Counted from the first letter of the stretch, positions 23,945 to 32,100 are shown. The stretch is 34,494 nt of DNA from Ruminococcaceae bacterium UBA6413 (GCA_002437415.1 DJPL01000058.1:1-34494), one strand, 5' to 3'. Notes: a model not told the origin generated them from the sequence alone. Numbers and translations are program-made.

Positions 23945-25084
23945 ATGTTTTTACAACTGATGAAAAAGGAGCTTAAGGTCTACTTGTCGAGTAAAGTAAA
24001 CCTTGTATTCCTGATTATTCTGCCGATACTGTTTATCGGACTTTTCAGCGTGGCACTGAAGAATTATATCGGTGCGGATTACGGCACTTTCGAGGACGGC
24101 AAGGTGTTCTGGTACGAAAGCGTTACAGACGGCGAATATGCCGAGCGCTTCACGCTGATAAAGGATAATATTTCCGAGGCTACAGGCGTTACCTTCGAAA
24201 AAGTGACCGACCTTGAACAGGCTAAAAACGATGTTGACAAAAGCAAGGCTTTCGGCGTTATCACAGTAAAGGCTGACGGTTACGATTATTACCGCTCACC
24301 GTACAACGAGACCGAGGGCGGAAAGCTTATAAGAACTATGCTAGTTCAGCTTGCGGACAGCAAATCTTTACAGCCGACAGACCATGTAGCTGTTATCGAA
24401 AACAACATTGAAGTAAATGTAAACGATGTTGATTCATACGCCTACTACACATTCTCGGCAGTAGCGTTTACACTTATGATGCTCAGTGTCGGAATTGCGG
24501 TTTCGATCTATGACGAGCGTGAAAACAAGACAATTGAGCGTTATCGTATATCCAATATAGGAATATGGGGTATGCTCGGCATTAAAATAACAGTCGGTAT
24601 GATCGCGGGACTTATTCAGCTTGTGATTTCATTCCTGTTCTCCAGTCTTGTGCTCGGTGTAAACTGGGGCAACAAGATAGGCTTTATGTTACTTTTATTA
24701 CTGCTTCACAACCTGTTTGCAGTGCTGTTTGCGGTTCTGCTCGGAACGAAGGGAAAGAACAAATCCGTTTCACAGGATATCGTAATGGTAGTAACGATGC
24801 TCAGTGCATATCTCGGCGGTTCGGTAACTCCCGTATACATACTTGAAAATGTACCCGTGCTGAACGTGATACTCAAGATCAGCCCGCTGTACTGGACAAA
24901 CCGTGCACTTATAAGCCTGTACAACGATATAGTTGACGAAAAGACACTGTACAGCATACTTATCTCGGTAGGACTGTCACTTGTTATCTTTATTGCAATT
25001 GCTCTCGGCGAAAAGAAAAAGCACGTTGTCAGAATTGAAAAAGAGCAACCTGCAAATGACAACGGAAAGGAGGCAGAGGTGTAA
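23945..25084 (+). CDS. ABC-2 type permease, subunit 1
   Basis: The 379-aa protein has the ABC-2 layout. An N-terminal helix (about 20-38) is followed by a large extracytoplasmic loop (about 40-165). A cluster of five helices starts at YYTFSAVAFTLMMLSVGIAVSIYDE, where the conserved E-R-E motif (DERENKTIERY) follows. The end is a basic cytoplasmic tail (EKKKHVVRIEKEQ). It pairs with the second permease as a likely heterodimer. Confidence 0.9.
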   Translation: MFLQLMKKELKVYLSSKVNLVFLIILPILFIGLFSVALKNYIGADYGTFEDGKVFWYESVTDGEYAERFTLIKDNISEATGVTFEKVTDLEQAKNDVDKSKAFGVITVKADGYDYYRSPYNETEGGKLIRTMLVQLADSKSLQPTDHVAVIENNIEVNVNDVDSYAYYTFSAVAFTLMMLSVGIAVSIYDERENKTIERYRISNIGIWGMLGIKITVGMIAGLIQLVISFLFSSLVLGVNWGNKIGFMLLLLLLHNLFAVLFAVLLGTKGKNKSVSQDIVMVVTMLSAYLGGSVTPVYILENVPVLNVILKISPLYWTNRALISLYNDIVDEKTLYSILISVGLSLVIFIAIALGEKKKHVVRIEKEQPANDNGKEAEV

Positions 25085-26115
25085 TGACAACGATAATGAA
25101 AAACACGTTCAATGTGTTCAAAAAGAACAAAGAATTCATAATGGCTGTCATAATCCAGCCTATTCTGCTTTTCCTGCTGATGTCGGTGCTTCTGCCGTAT
25201 ACAAAGGAGCATTCGATAGGTATATGTAATCAGTCGGACAATGCATCAACACAGCGCATTGTATCGGCACTGTCCGAGCTTGACGGCGTAAGGACCGAGA
25301 TAGTTGATAAGGACGATCTCGAAGACAAGCTGATGAACAGCAACATAGAGATAGCTGTGGTTATCGCTGATGTTCCGCAGAGCCCCGTCCCCGTGGCACA
25401 GGTAATATCGCTCAGCGACAACGAAATAAAGAATGCCGTTGAAGCGCTGATCTCCGGTATTGATCTGTCCTCTGAGGTAAATGAAAGCACCGTCACCGTA
25501 AACGAGGTCGCTCCGAAAGGTATCAACATAACAAACACGCTTGCGTTTATGATATTCAAGACGCTGACCGCCGCAAGCCTTTTAGGCTCACTTATAATAA
25601 CAGAGCGTAAGAACAAGATGCGTGACCGTATCTTCCTGAGCGGTATCAGCAAGGGCGCATATCTCGGAGGAATGTCACTTGTTTATCTTCTGTGTATGAT
25701 GCTGGGCACTACCCTGTTCTATATAATCGGACTGATATTCAATTTTGACTTCGGTATGCAGTATTCATTCGGCTATCTTATAATGATGTATCTTGCCGAT
25801 CTGCTGTCGGTAGCGATCTATATATTCGCAAGTTCAGTCACTAAAAGCGAGGACGGACTGTGGATATTCAGTGCATTCATACTGATGCCTATGGCGCTGT
25901 TCTCGGGTATACTCTTCCCGTATGAATTTATGCCGCAGGCAATGCAGGTCATAGGTGCCTGCTTCCCGCACAGATGGATAGCAAGGAGCATCGAAATTAT
26001 GCAGAAAACGGGCAGTATAGCGGATACTGTTCCGTATATCGCACTGCTGCTCGGACTGAGCTTTGTGCTGTTTGCGTTCGGCGCGATAAAAACGAAAAAA
26101 ACCACGCAGAACTAA
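25084..26115 (+). CDS. ABC-2 type permease, subunit 2
   Basis: The 343-aa protein overlaps the previous stop by one base (TAATG). Its layout mirrors subunit 1: TM1 (about 20-38), an extracytoplasmic domain (about 40-160), a helix containing NTLAFMIFKTLTAASLLGSLIITERKNKMRDR (the cytoplasmic elbow after it matches the ABC-2 family), four more helices, and a lysine-rich end. Together the three genes encode a complete exporter. A hairpin and a non-coding element follow. Confidence 0.9.
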   Translation: MTTIMKNTFNVFKKNKEFIMAVIIQPILLFLLMSVLLPYTKEHSIGICNQSDNASTQRIVSALSELDGVRTEIVDKDDLEDKLMNSNIEIAVVIADVPQSPVPVAQVISLSDNEIKNAVEALISGIDLSSEVNESTVTVNEVAPKGINITNTLAFMIFKTLTAASLLGSLIITERKNKMRDRIFLSGISKGAYLGGMSLVYLLCMMLGTTLFYIIGLIFNFDFGMQYSFGYLIMMYLADLLSVAIYIFASSVTKSEDGLWIFSAFILMPMALFSGILFPYEFMPQAMQVIGACFPHRWIARSIEIMQKTGSIADTVPYIALLLGLSFVLFAFGAIKTKKTTQN

Positions 26116-26120
26116 TAACC

Positions 26121-26143
26121 GCCCGCAGGTCTGACCTGCGGGC
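26121..26143. terminator. Left copy of a duplicated GC-rich hairpin after the exporter genes
   Basis: Bases 26121-26131 are the exact reverse complement of 26133-26143. The 25-base segment 26120-26144 is repeated exactly at 26518-26542. Here no T run follows, because the element begins at 26145. The right copy keeps the TTTT, so this looks like a terminator split from its tail by insertion. Confidence 0.75.
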
Positions 26144-26209
26144 TCAGACTGTCGAAAAACTTATACAACTTTTTAAAATGGGGTTTGGGGCGTAGCCCCA
26201 ATGCGAGTT

Positions 26210-26275
26210 GTCAGTCGTTGGTGTCGCTGCGTCGTGCAGCGACTGTGTGCGACTGACTGCAAGCGTCCTTGCTTG
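26210..26275 (+). repeat. Two-storey hairpin plus GTCCTT hairpin, module 1 of copy A
   Basis: Outer stem GTCAGTCG/CGACTGAC (26210-26217, 26250-26257), inner stem GTCGCTGC/GCAGCGAC (26223-26230, 26236-26243) with loop GTCGT. Then a small hairpin CAAGC/GCTTG with loop GTCCTT (26260-26275). The same design recurs with different stems at 32035 and 32159. Confidence 0.8.
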
Positions 26276-26320
26276 GTGAGGGCGGCAGCCCCACACTCAG
26301 CCCCGGCACGGATGCCGGGT

Positions 26321-26368
26321 GTGTATGCCCAAAGGCTTTGCAGGACGCAAAGCCAACCAAGCATACAC
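26321..26368 (+). repeat. Two-storey hairpin, module 2 of copy A
   Basis: Outer stem GTGTATGC/GCATACAC (26321-26328, 26361-26368) encloses GGCTTTGC/GCAAAGCC (26334-26341, 26347-26354) with loop AGGAC. Confidence 0.78.
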
Positions 26369-26419
26369 AGCCTTTCACCGGGGGAAAGGGGTTTGGGGTT
26401 TCGGCAAGGATGCCGATAT

Positions 26420-26465
26420 AGAACGCACAAAGGCTTTGCACGATGCAAAGCCCACAAAGAGTTCT
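26420..26465 (+). repeat. Two-storey hairpin, last module of copy A
   Basis: Outer stem AGAAC/GTTCT (26420-26424, 26461-26465), inner GGCTTTGC/GCAAAGCC (26432-26439, 26445-26452) with loop ACGAT, followed by TTAAAGGGATAG. The equivalent module in copy B (32285-32329) has outer stem AGGACAC/GTGTCCT. Confidence 0.75.
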
Positions 26466-26517
26466 TAAAGGGATAGAGAATTTGTAGTTTTTTTAAAACA
26501 GACTTTTCTACAAGCTG

Positions 26518-26545
26518 CGCCCGCAGGTCTGACCTGCGGGCTTTT
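26518..26545 (+). terminator. Right copy of the duplicated hairpin, with T tract
   Basis: Exact repeat of 26120-26144, here followed by TTTT (26542-26545). It is probably the functional terminator end of the exporter transcript. Confidence 0.8.
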
Positions 26546-26580
26546 CTGTATGTACATCACCTTACAATACAGCTATCGGT

Positions 26581-26609
26581 TTGACTTTTACCGCTTTCTA
26601 TGCTAGAAT
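26581..26609 (+). promoter_or_regulatory. Promoter of the second sigma-factor operon
   Basis: TTGACT (26581-26586), 17 bp, TAGAAT (26604-26609), with TGC before the -10. It overlaps an in-frame ATG at 26600, which therefore cannot be the start codon. It shares TTGACT, the spacing and the TGn extension with the other sigma gene's promoter at 5653. Confidence 0.75.
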
Positions 26610-26644
26610 ATATCGTATATAAATACGGTTCACGGAGGAACACT

Positions 26645-27169
26645 TTGCTCTCGACTTACATTTCTATGGTCGATACACCGACCGAAAAAGAACTAATTGC
26701 ACAGCTTTACAATGCATATAAGCAGTTTATGTACAATATAAGTATGTCCTTACTCGGCAATAAGGAAGATGCGGAGGACGCAGTTCAGGACTCATTTGTA
26801 AGGATAATCAAAAATCTTGACAAGATACAAAATCCATATTCACGAAAAACAAAATCATATATCACTGTTATAACGAAAAATATCTGTCTGGATCACCTTA
26901 AAAAACAGCAGACTATGCAAAACGTCTGCCCGGACGGAAGAATATACGAGGACGACTCGGCACAGCAGGCAGAGATCGATATTACCTACGAGAGAATTAT
27001 CAAAAATATGAAGCAGTTATCACCTCAGCTGAAAAATATCGCTTTTCTGTATTACGTCCAGCAGCTTCCGACAGGCGATATAGCCCAAATGCTCGATATC
27101 GAACCTAACACCGTGCACGTTTATCTGTCACGGATACGAAAAATACTTCTTTCGCAAAAGGACGAATAA
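26645..27169 (+). CDS. RNA polymerase sigma factor, sigma-70 ECF-like
   Basis: The product is 174 aa if begun at TTG 26645, six bases after GGAGG. The alternative ATG 15 codons upstream lies within the promoter. Region 2 is around FMYNISMSLLGNKEDAEDAVQDSFVRI. Region 4 shows QLKNIAFLYYVQQLPTGDIAQMLDIEPNTVHVYLSRIRK, a clear helix-turn-helix. It is a paralogue of the sigma factor at 5713-6294. The gene after it, 2 bases on, encodes a single-pass membrane protein likely to be its anti-sigma factor, so activity is probably controlled by an envelope signal. Confidence 0.9.
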   Translation: MLSTYISMVDTPTEKELIAQLYNAYKQFMYNISMSLLGNKEDAEDAVQDSFVRIIKNLDKIQNPYSRKTKSYITVITKNICLDHLKKQQTMQNVCPDGRIYEDDSAQQAEIDITYERIIKNMKQLSPQLKNIAFLYYVQQLPTGDIAQMLDIEPNTVHVYLSRIRKILLSQKDE

Positions 27170-27171
27170 TT

Positions 27172-27861
27172 ATGACGAATGATGAAAAGATAGCCGCCGC
27201 ACTTAAAAGCGACTATCTCTCTGAGCTTTCTGTATTTGAAGCGCTGCCCGACTATAAGATAAGTCACAGCTTTGACAGAAGAATGCAGAAGCTCATACGC
27301 TCTTATATAAAAGAAAAAAACAAAGACCGGATAATAAACAGACGCAGAATTAAAATACGCCTGCTTATTGCGGCAATTATCGCCGCTACCGTTGCACTCG
27401 GTACGGGAAGCGCGGTACTGCTTCAGTACTGGGATACCTTTAAGCTTAAAAATGTCGGCAACAATGAATACGCATTTTTAGTTGATGATCCCGAAAGCGC
27501 ACCGTTACAGCTGACGGAAAAATATATGATCTCAGCTGATCTCAGCGAATATAAAAAAGAGATCATAAGCGACAGCGAGTTTGATTTTTGGATAGTGTAC
27601 ACCTGCGGTGAAGATAAAACCATATGGTTCAATCAGATCACTAAAGACTTTGCAAATTCAACGCAGATAGGCTTCGGTGATGTTCAGGTATTTCCCGAAA
27701 AAATGCCGCTCGGCAATTACACCGCGATGTATTATGTATCCGCAAACGGTGTGCAAAATCTGATATGGGATAACGGCGATTATATATTCGAGCTGTCGGC
27801 AGACGGGCTCAGCAAGGAAGAAACCAAGGCTCTTGCGCTGTCAGTCAAAAAAGAGGAATGA
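27172..27861 (+). CDS. Probable anti-sigma factor, single-pass membrane protein
   Basis: The 229-aa protein has an N-terminal cytoplasmic part (1-62) with a short helical sigma-binding-like region and a very basic stretch before the membrane (KNKDRIINRRRIKIR). One transmembrane helix spans about 63-85. The extracytoplasmic C-terminal domain of about 140 residues resembles the DUF4367-like sensor domains of Clostridia. No zinc-binding HxxxCxxC motif is present. It directly follows the sigma gene with AAAGGA as ribosome binding site. The role as anti-sigma is inferred from gene order and topology. Confidence 0.75.
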   Translation: MTNDEKIAAALKSDYLSELSVFEALPDYKISHSFDRRMQKLIRSYIKEKNKDRIINRRRIKIRLLIAAIIAATVALGTGSAVLLQYWDTFKLKNVGNNEYAFLVDDPESAPLQLTEKYMISADLSEYKKEIISDSEFDFWIVYTCGEDKTIWFNQITKDFANSTQIGFGDVQVFPEKMPLGNYTAMYYVSANGVQNLIWDNGDYIFELSADGLSKEETKALALSVKKEE

Positions 27862-27884
27862 TATGATATGATATCACATCGTGC

Positions 27885-27913
27885 TTGCCATATCGGCTCA
27901 AGTGTGGTATACT
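27885..27913 (+). promoter_or_regulatory. Promoter of the esterase lipoprotein gene
   Basis: TTGCCA (27885-27890), 17 bp, TATACT (27908-27913), with a TGG extension. A repeated ATGAT block with a TGATATgATATCA palindrome lies just upstream (27864-27876), a possible operator. Confidence 0.65.
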
Positions 27914-27959
27914 GATATCTGTTAATAAATCAAGCTGTATTCAGCAGGAGCTACCGAAA

Positions 27960-29201
27960 ATGAAAGGGAAAAATATGGGTAAGAAAACTATTTCCGCACT
28001 TTGTGCCTCAGCACTTTTGCTCGGTATGTTATCGGGCTGTGCCGACAGCAAGACGGAGGAAAGCATGAACAGTTCAACAACAGAAAGCTCCGCAGTATCT
28101 TCAACAGAAGTATCATCTGCGGAAAAGCAGGAGGGTCAGTCAGTAGTGCTGACAGCCGAAACAGCAAAGCTTGTCGGCAGAACGTATCTGAATGACGATA
28201 CGCTTTGGACAGCATTTTCGGGTTCGGGTGCAGAATTTACATACACCGGTAAAAAGCTCGATATCACTGTCATAGGAGATAATGCCGCCACAGCCGGCAA
28301 TGATGAAAACTATGCGCGTGTTGCTATATATGTAGACGGCGAACGTGTCATAGACGATATGCTGGACGAAAAGGAAAAGACCTATACCGCTTTTGAAAGC
28401 GACACCGCAAAAAGCGTTGATGTGCAGATAATCAAGCTCTCCGAATGTGCAATGTCTACATTCGGTATAAAGCCGATAAAGCTTGCAGACGGCGAGAAGA
28501 TAGAACCCGCAAAGGCAAAGGATCTTAAGATAGAATTTATCGGCGACTCGATCACCTGCGGCTACGGCGTTGACGATGAGGATAAGGAGCATCACTTCAA
28601 GACATCGACAGAAGATGTAACAAAGGCATATGCATATAAGACGGCGCAGGCACTGAATGCCGACTACAGCATGGTATCGATAAGCGGCTACGGAATTATA
28701 TCGGGATATACCGATGACGGTAAGAAAAAGCCCGAGCAGACTATACCGCAGTACTATGACAAGCTCGGCTTCTCATACAACAAGTTTGCGGACAGTATTG
28801 AGGTCGCTTCTCTTGAATGGAACTTCGACAATTACAAGCCCGATATAGTTGTTATAAACCTCGGCACAAATGATATGAGCTATGCGACAAGCGATACAAC
28901 AAGGGCGGAGTTTGAAGAGGGCTATATGGAGTTTCTGAAGCAGGTGCGCTCACACAATCCCGACGCATATATATTCTGCACATACGGTGTAATGGGAAAT
29001 ACTCTTCTGAGAAACATAAAGAATGTATGCGACCGGTATTCAGACGAAACAGGCGATACTAGAGTGAGATTTTTCACACTTCCGATGCAGGACGAAAATA
29101 CAAACGGAATTGCCGCAGACTGGCACCCGACTGAGAAAACGCACGAAATATGCGCAGAAAAGGCTGTAAGGTCTATCAAAGAAACCCTTGGAATGGAATA
29201 A
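27960..29201 (+). CDS. SGNH/GDSL esterase lipoprotein, carbohydrate esterase family 2-like
   Basis: The 413-aa product starts at ATG 27960, with AGGAG 9 bases upstream; ATG 27975 (MGKKT) is an alternative. It has a lipoprotein signal peptide with lipobox LSGC (C27), a serine/threonine/glutamate-rich spacer (about 30-65), a beta-sandwich N-domain (VGRTYLNDDTLWTAFSGSG and on) and an SGNH hydrolase domain. The catalytic serine is in FIGDSITCGYG (about residue 197), with block III LGTND and the Asp-His pair in DWHPT (about 386). This two-domain layout matches CE2 acetyl esterases that deacetylate plant polysaccharides. It is anchored outside the cell. It has its own promoter but follows the sigma/anti-sigma pair. 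Confidence 0.88.
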   Translation: MKGKNMGKKTISALCASALLLGMLSGCADSKTEESMNSSTTESSAVSSTEVSSAEKQEGQSVVLTAETAKLVGRTYLNDDTLWTAFSGSGAEFTYTGKKLDITVIGDNAATAGNDENYARVAIYVDGERVIDDMLDEKEKTYTAFESDTAKSVDVQIIKLSECAMSTFGIKPIKLADGEKIEPAKAKDLKIEFIGDSITCGYGVDDEDKEHHFKTSTEDVTKAYAYKTAQALNADYSMVSISGYGIISGYTDDGKKKPEQTIPQYYDKLGFSYNKFADSIEVASLEWNFDNYKPDIVVINLGTNDMSYATSDTTRAEFEEGYMEFLKQVRSHNPDAYIFCTYGVMGNTLLRNIKNVCDRYSDETGDTRVRFFTLPMQDENTNGIAADWHPTEKTHEICAEKAVRSIKETLGME

Positions 29202-29206
29202 AAGTT

Positions 29207-29234
29207 ATCAGGCACTGAAAAGTGCCTGATTTTT
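29207..29234 (+). terminator. Intrinsic terminator after the esterase gene
   Basis: A perfect 10-bp stem ATCAGGCACT/AGTGCCTGAT with a GAAA tetraloop and four further T. Confidence 0.92.
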
Positions 29235-29308
29235 GTATATTTTCAACATAACCGCACCCCGATTTTTATCACAATTGTGAAATATGCTATGCAAAATTCT
29301 CTGATTAT

Positions 29309-29337
29309 TTGACTTTATTCGGATAATGTGGTATCAT
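29309..29337 (+). promoter_or_regulatory. Promoter of the chemoreceptor gene
   Basis: TTGACT (29309-29314), 17 bp, TATCAT (29332-29337), with TGG before the -10. It is a housekeeping-type promoter; the motility sigma (SigD) pattern is not seen. Confidence 0.68.
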
Positions 29338-29383
29338 TTAATAATAACGGTCCTGACCGCATAAATATCGGGAGGAAATACTA

Positions 29384-31918
29384 ATGTCAGCTAAAAAGGA
29401 TATATCAAAAGAATTTGAAAAAATTTCGGACGGCGTTGAGAAGGTACGCAAGAAAAGAAAATCACTCACGGGAAAGATATTCAAATGGATGTGCCTTGCA
29501 GTGGGAGGCTCGCTTATTATTGTCGGCGGTATCAATATAGGCATGAGCTACCGCTTTCTTAAACAGTCGCTGCAAGATCAGCTGACAGAGGTCGCGGATA
29601 TGTCGTCCAAAACGATATCAAACCAGCTCAGCTCAATTACCGCAGAGCTTCAGCAGATATCATACGACTCGGGCTTTGATGACCTTACGGATACAGGCAC
29701 ACTTTCAACAAAGTGCTTTTCGATACTGATGAAAAATCCTATGCTCACCGACGTTAAGATAGTAAATACGGACGGCAAATGTTTCTATGCCGAAACTCTT
29801 GATTATTCCGAAAACGAAAGCTTCAAGCAGGCAGTGGAAACAAAAAAATCCGCAAGCGGTGAGCCGTATGCGTCACAGGACCTCAAACATGTTCTGATGG
29901 ATATCGCAGTACCGATGCTTGACTCCGATAACACTACTCTGCGGAGCGTACTAATGGCAAGCGTTGATATGAGCACGTTCTCAGCTGTAATTGGTCAAAC
30001 AAAAATAGGCGAAACGGGCTACACAATGGCTGTAGACCAGACAGGCACGATCATTGCGTACCCTGACGAAACAAAGCTTACCGAGCGCATAAATTACAAG
30101 ACGCTGGCCGAAACCGACAGCTCTTATCAGGGCATGGCGGACTGCATAGACAAAGCTATAAGCGGCGAAAACGGCTTTGCACAGGTAAAGCTTGACGGTG
30201 TAAACAAATACGTTACATACGCGCCTATCGAAAACACGGACGGCTGGAGCTGTATTGTAGTAGCTACACCCTCGGAATATACGGGAAGCATTATTCAGTC
30301 AATGGTGATAGGCTCTGCAGCTGCGGTGATCTGCTTTGTTCTTTCCGTGCTTCTGATACTTACGATCGTCAAGAAGATAATAAAGCCTGTAAAGCTCTGT
30401 TCGGAAAGAATAGTTACTCTGTCGCAGGGCGATCTGCACTCTGCTCCGCTTGACTTCGGTAACAATATCGACAAGGAAATAGGACAGCTCAGTGAGAGCA
30501 CAAACCTTATTACAACGCATATCAATGCGGTAATATCAGACCTTGACAGTATGCTTGCCGCACTCGGAAACGGCGACCTTACATATGTACCCGCAGATGT
30601 ATACCTCGGCGACTTTGCACCTCTCAGGGCTTCATATGAACGCATAATGGCATCGCTCAACAAGACTATGAGCGGTATAAATACAGCAGGCTTACAGGTT
30701 TCAAACGGTGCGGGACAGGTATCCGCCGCCGCCGCTAATCTTTCTGAGGGCGCGACAAAGCAGGCGGCATCTGTAGAAGAGCTCTCGGCTTCTCTCGCAG
30801 AGGTTTCCGAAAAGGTAAACCGCAACGCCGTAAGAGCGGGCGATGCCGCAAAGAACTCCGAGCACGCCGCCGAGCTTGTAGGCTCCGGCAACGAGCAGAT
30901 GAGCATTCTGCTTGAGGCAATGCACAAGATCGATGATACATCTAAGGAGATCGCAAATATCATCAGAACAATTGACGATATCTCATTCCAGACAAATATA
31001 CTCGCGCTTAATGCGGCAGTCGAAGCCGCAAGAGCAGGCGAAGCCGGCAAGGGCTTCGCAGTCGTAGCCGATGAAGTAAGAAATCTTGCAGGCAAGGTCG
31101 CACAGGCGGCAAGCGACACGACAGAGCTTATCGGCGACTCTATCAAGGCGGTTGAGGACGGTACGACAATAGCAAACGAAACCGCACAGACGCTCAGCCT
31201 TATCGTTGAAACTACCACGCAGACCACTGCTCTTATCGCCGATATTTCAACAGCCTGCGAAGAACAGGCAAATGCTATATCGCAGATAACGACCGGTGTA
31301 GATCAGATCTCATCTGTCGTTCAGACCAACTCCGCAACAAGCGAAGAATGCGCCGCTTCTGCCGAGGAGCTTTCATCTCAGGCAACTATCCTTGACGGTA
31401 TGGTGAGAAAGTTCAAGCTCAGCGATAAAGCTTTCGATGACACAAGCCTTGATGAAACTCCGACAGCCGACACAAAGCCGGCAATAACGGATACAGGTGA
31501 TAAAAAAGAAGCAAAAGATAAAATCGCCGAACACAGTGCTGAGCCAGAAGCTCCTGCCAAGGTGAAAAAAGAACCCGCTTTACAAAGCTTTGGTAAAGAC
31601 GACAAATCGCCGAAGGCTAAGACAAAGCCTGTTGAAAAGATAAAACCGACAGCGGCAGAAAAGCCGATAGCGGACGCTTCAAAGCCGAAATCGAGCGAAA
31701 TCAAAAACGTCACCGAAGAAACAAAACCCGCTAAAAAACCCGCACAATCAGCTATAAAGCCGATAAGCAATGATTTTTCGGCGGAAAAGAAGTTTAAGCC
31801 GAAACAGCCCGATGAAATCGGTGCAGACAAAAAGGTCAAAGCCGGCGGAATTGCTCACTTTGATACGGCGGTTCAGACAAACGAAGAGTTCAAAGAAGAT
31901 GTGAACGATAAATACTGA
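29384..31918 (+). CDS. Methyl-accepting chemotaxis protein with long C-terminal extension
   Basis: The 844-aa receptor has a short basic N-terminus, TM1 (about 31-54), a periplasmic-type Cache-like sensor domain (about 55-300; FSAVIGQTKIGETGYTMAV segment), TM2 (about 304-327), HAMP (about 328-385) and a signalling coiled coil. The hairpin tip is canonical (IDDISFQTNILALNAAVEAARAGE, then GFAVVADEVRNLA). Unlike typical receptors, about 150 residues after FKLSDKAFDD (from about 695) are rich in lysine, proline, alanine and glutamate, with no CheR-binding pentapeptide. It would report an extracellular ligand to CheA; no other chemotaxis gene is in the window. It has its own promoter and AGGAGG-like site. 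Confidence 0.93.
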   Translation: MSAKKDISKEFEKISDGVEKVRKKRKSLTGKIFKWMCLAVGGSLIIVGGINIGMSYRFLKQSLQDQLTEVADMSSKTISNQLSSITAELQQISYDSGFDDLTDTGTLSTKCFSILMKNPMLTDVKIVNTDGKCFYAETLDYSENESFKQAVETKKSASGEPYASQDLKHVLMDIAVPMLDSDNTTLRSVLMASVDMSTFSAVIGQTKIGETGYTMAVDQTGTIIAYPDETKLTERINYKTLAETDSSYQGMADCIDKAISGENGFAQVKLDGVNKYVTYAPIENTDGWSCIVVATPSEYTGSIIQSMVIGSAAAVICFVLSVLLILTIVKKIIKPVKLCSERIVTLSQGDLHSAPLDFGNNIDKEIGQLSESTNLITTHINAVISDLDSMLAALGNGDLTYVPADVYLGDFAPLRASYERIMASLNKTMSGINTAGLQVSNGAGQVSAAAANLSEGATKQAASVEELSASLAEVSEKVNRNAVRAGDAAKNSEHAAELVGSGNEQMSILLEAMHKIDDTSKEIANIIRTIDDISFQTNILALNAAVEAARAGEAGKGFAVVADEVRNLAGKVAQAASDTTELIGDSIKAVEDGTTIANETAQTLSLIVETTTQTTALIADISTACEEQANAISQITTGVDQISSVVQTNSATSEECAASAEELSSQATILDGMVRKFKLSDKAFDDTSLDETPTADTKPAITDTGDKKEAKDKIAEHSAEPEAPAKVKKEPALQSFGKDDKSPKAKTKPVEKIKPTAAEKPIADASKPKSSEIKNVTEETKPAKKPAQSAIKPISNDFSAEKKFKPKQPDEIGADKKVKAGGIAHFDTAVQTNEEFKEDVNDKY

Positions 31919-31926
31919 TATTAGCG

Positions 31927-31956
31927 AAGGGGCTGTTACATAAAACAGCTCCTTTT
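31927..31956 (+). terminator. Chemoreceptor terminator; left copy of a duplicated hairpin
   Basis: An 11-bp stem (31927-31937 with 31944-31954, one G-T pair) ends in TTTT. The 28 bases at 31930-31957 recur at 32397-32424 with two differences, both in or next to the loop. Copy B of the element begins in or just after the T tract. Confidence 0.85.
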
Positions 31957-32034
31957 AATCTGTCGAAAAACCTTTTATATACTAAAATGGGGTGTCGCTT
32001 ATTGCTTGCTCTGTTGGTTTTGCATCTCTGCAAG

Positions 32035-32100
32035 GTCAGCTGTTTGTGCCGTTGCATCGTGCAACGGCTTAATTCAGCTGACATAAGCGTCCTTGCTTAT
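32035..32100 (+). repeat. Two-storey hairpin plus GTCCTT hairpin, first module of copy B
   Basis: Outer GTCAGCTG/CAGCTGAC (32035-32042, 32075-32082), inner GCCGTTGC/GCAACGGC (32048-32055, 32061-32068) with loop ATCGT. Then ATAAGC/GCTTAT with loop GTCCTT (32083-32100). Stems differ from 26210-26275, but pairing, spacing and loops are kept. Confidence 0.82.

Larger units (their letters stand above)
26145..26517 (+). repeat. Non-coding hairpin-array element, complete copy A (373 bp)
   Basis: The ends are imperfect inverted repeats: CAGACTGTCGAAAA at the left, and CAGCTTGTAGAAAA when the right end is read on the minus strand (11 of 14 match). Inside are at least eight short hairpins: 26187-26199, 26210-26257 (two-storey), 26260-26275, 26302-26319, 26321-26368 (two-storey), 26401-26416 and 26420-26465 (two-storey). 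Blocks AAAATGGGGT, GGGCGGCAGCCCCA and CGGCAAGGATGCCGA are shared with copy B at 31958-32392. Short reading frames inside follow the palindromes and are not credible genes. No transposase is present, so mobility would need a factor elsewhere. Confidence 0.8.

Noticed and set aside
26210..26465. Integron attC sites (two-storey imperfect hairpins)
   Set aside because: No RYYYAAC/GTTRRRY core sites, no integrase gene, and no cassette genes between hairpins.
26173..26476. Overlapping open reading frames on both strands (up to 94 codons) inside copy A
   Set aside because: They arise from GC-rich palindromes without stops, have no ribosome binding site, overlap each other on both strands and are not kept in frame in copy B.
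26120..26542. Group IIC intron inserted after a terminator
   Set aside because: Group IIC introns do target terminators, but these elements are too short, lack a domain V/VI-like end and GUGYG start, and duplicate the hairpin, which introns do not.
30295..31227. 310-codon open frame antisense to the chemoreceptor
   Set aside because: It lies opposite the highly conserved signalling domain. Its serine/alanine-rich composition is what antisense reading of that alanine- and glutamate-rich coiled coil gives, and it has no start signals.
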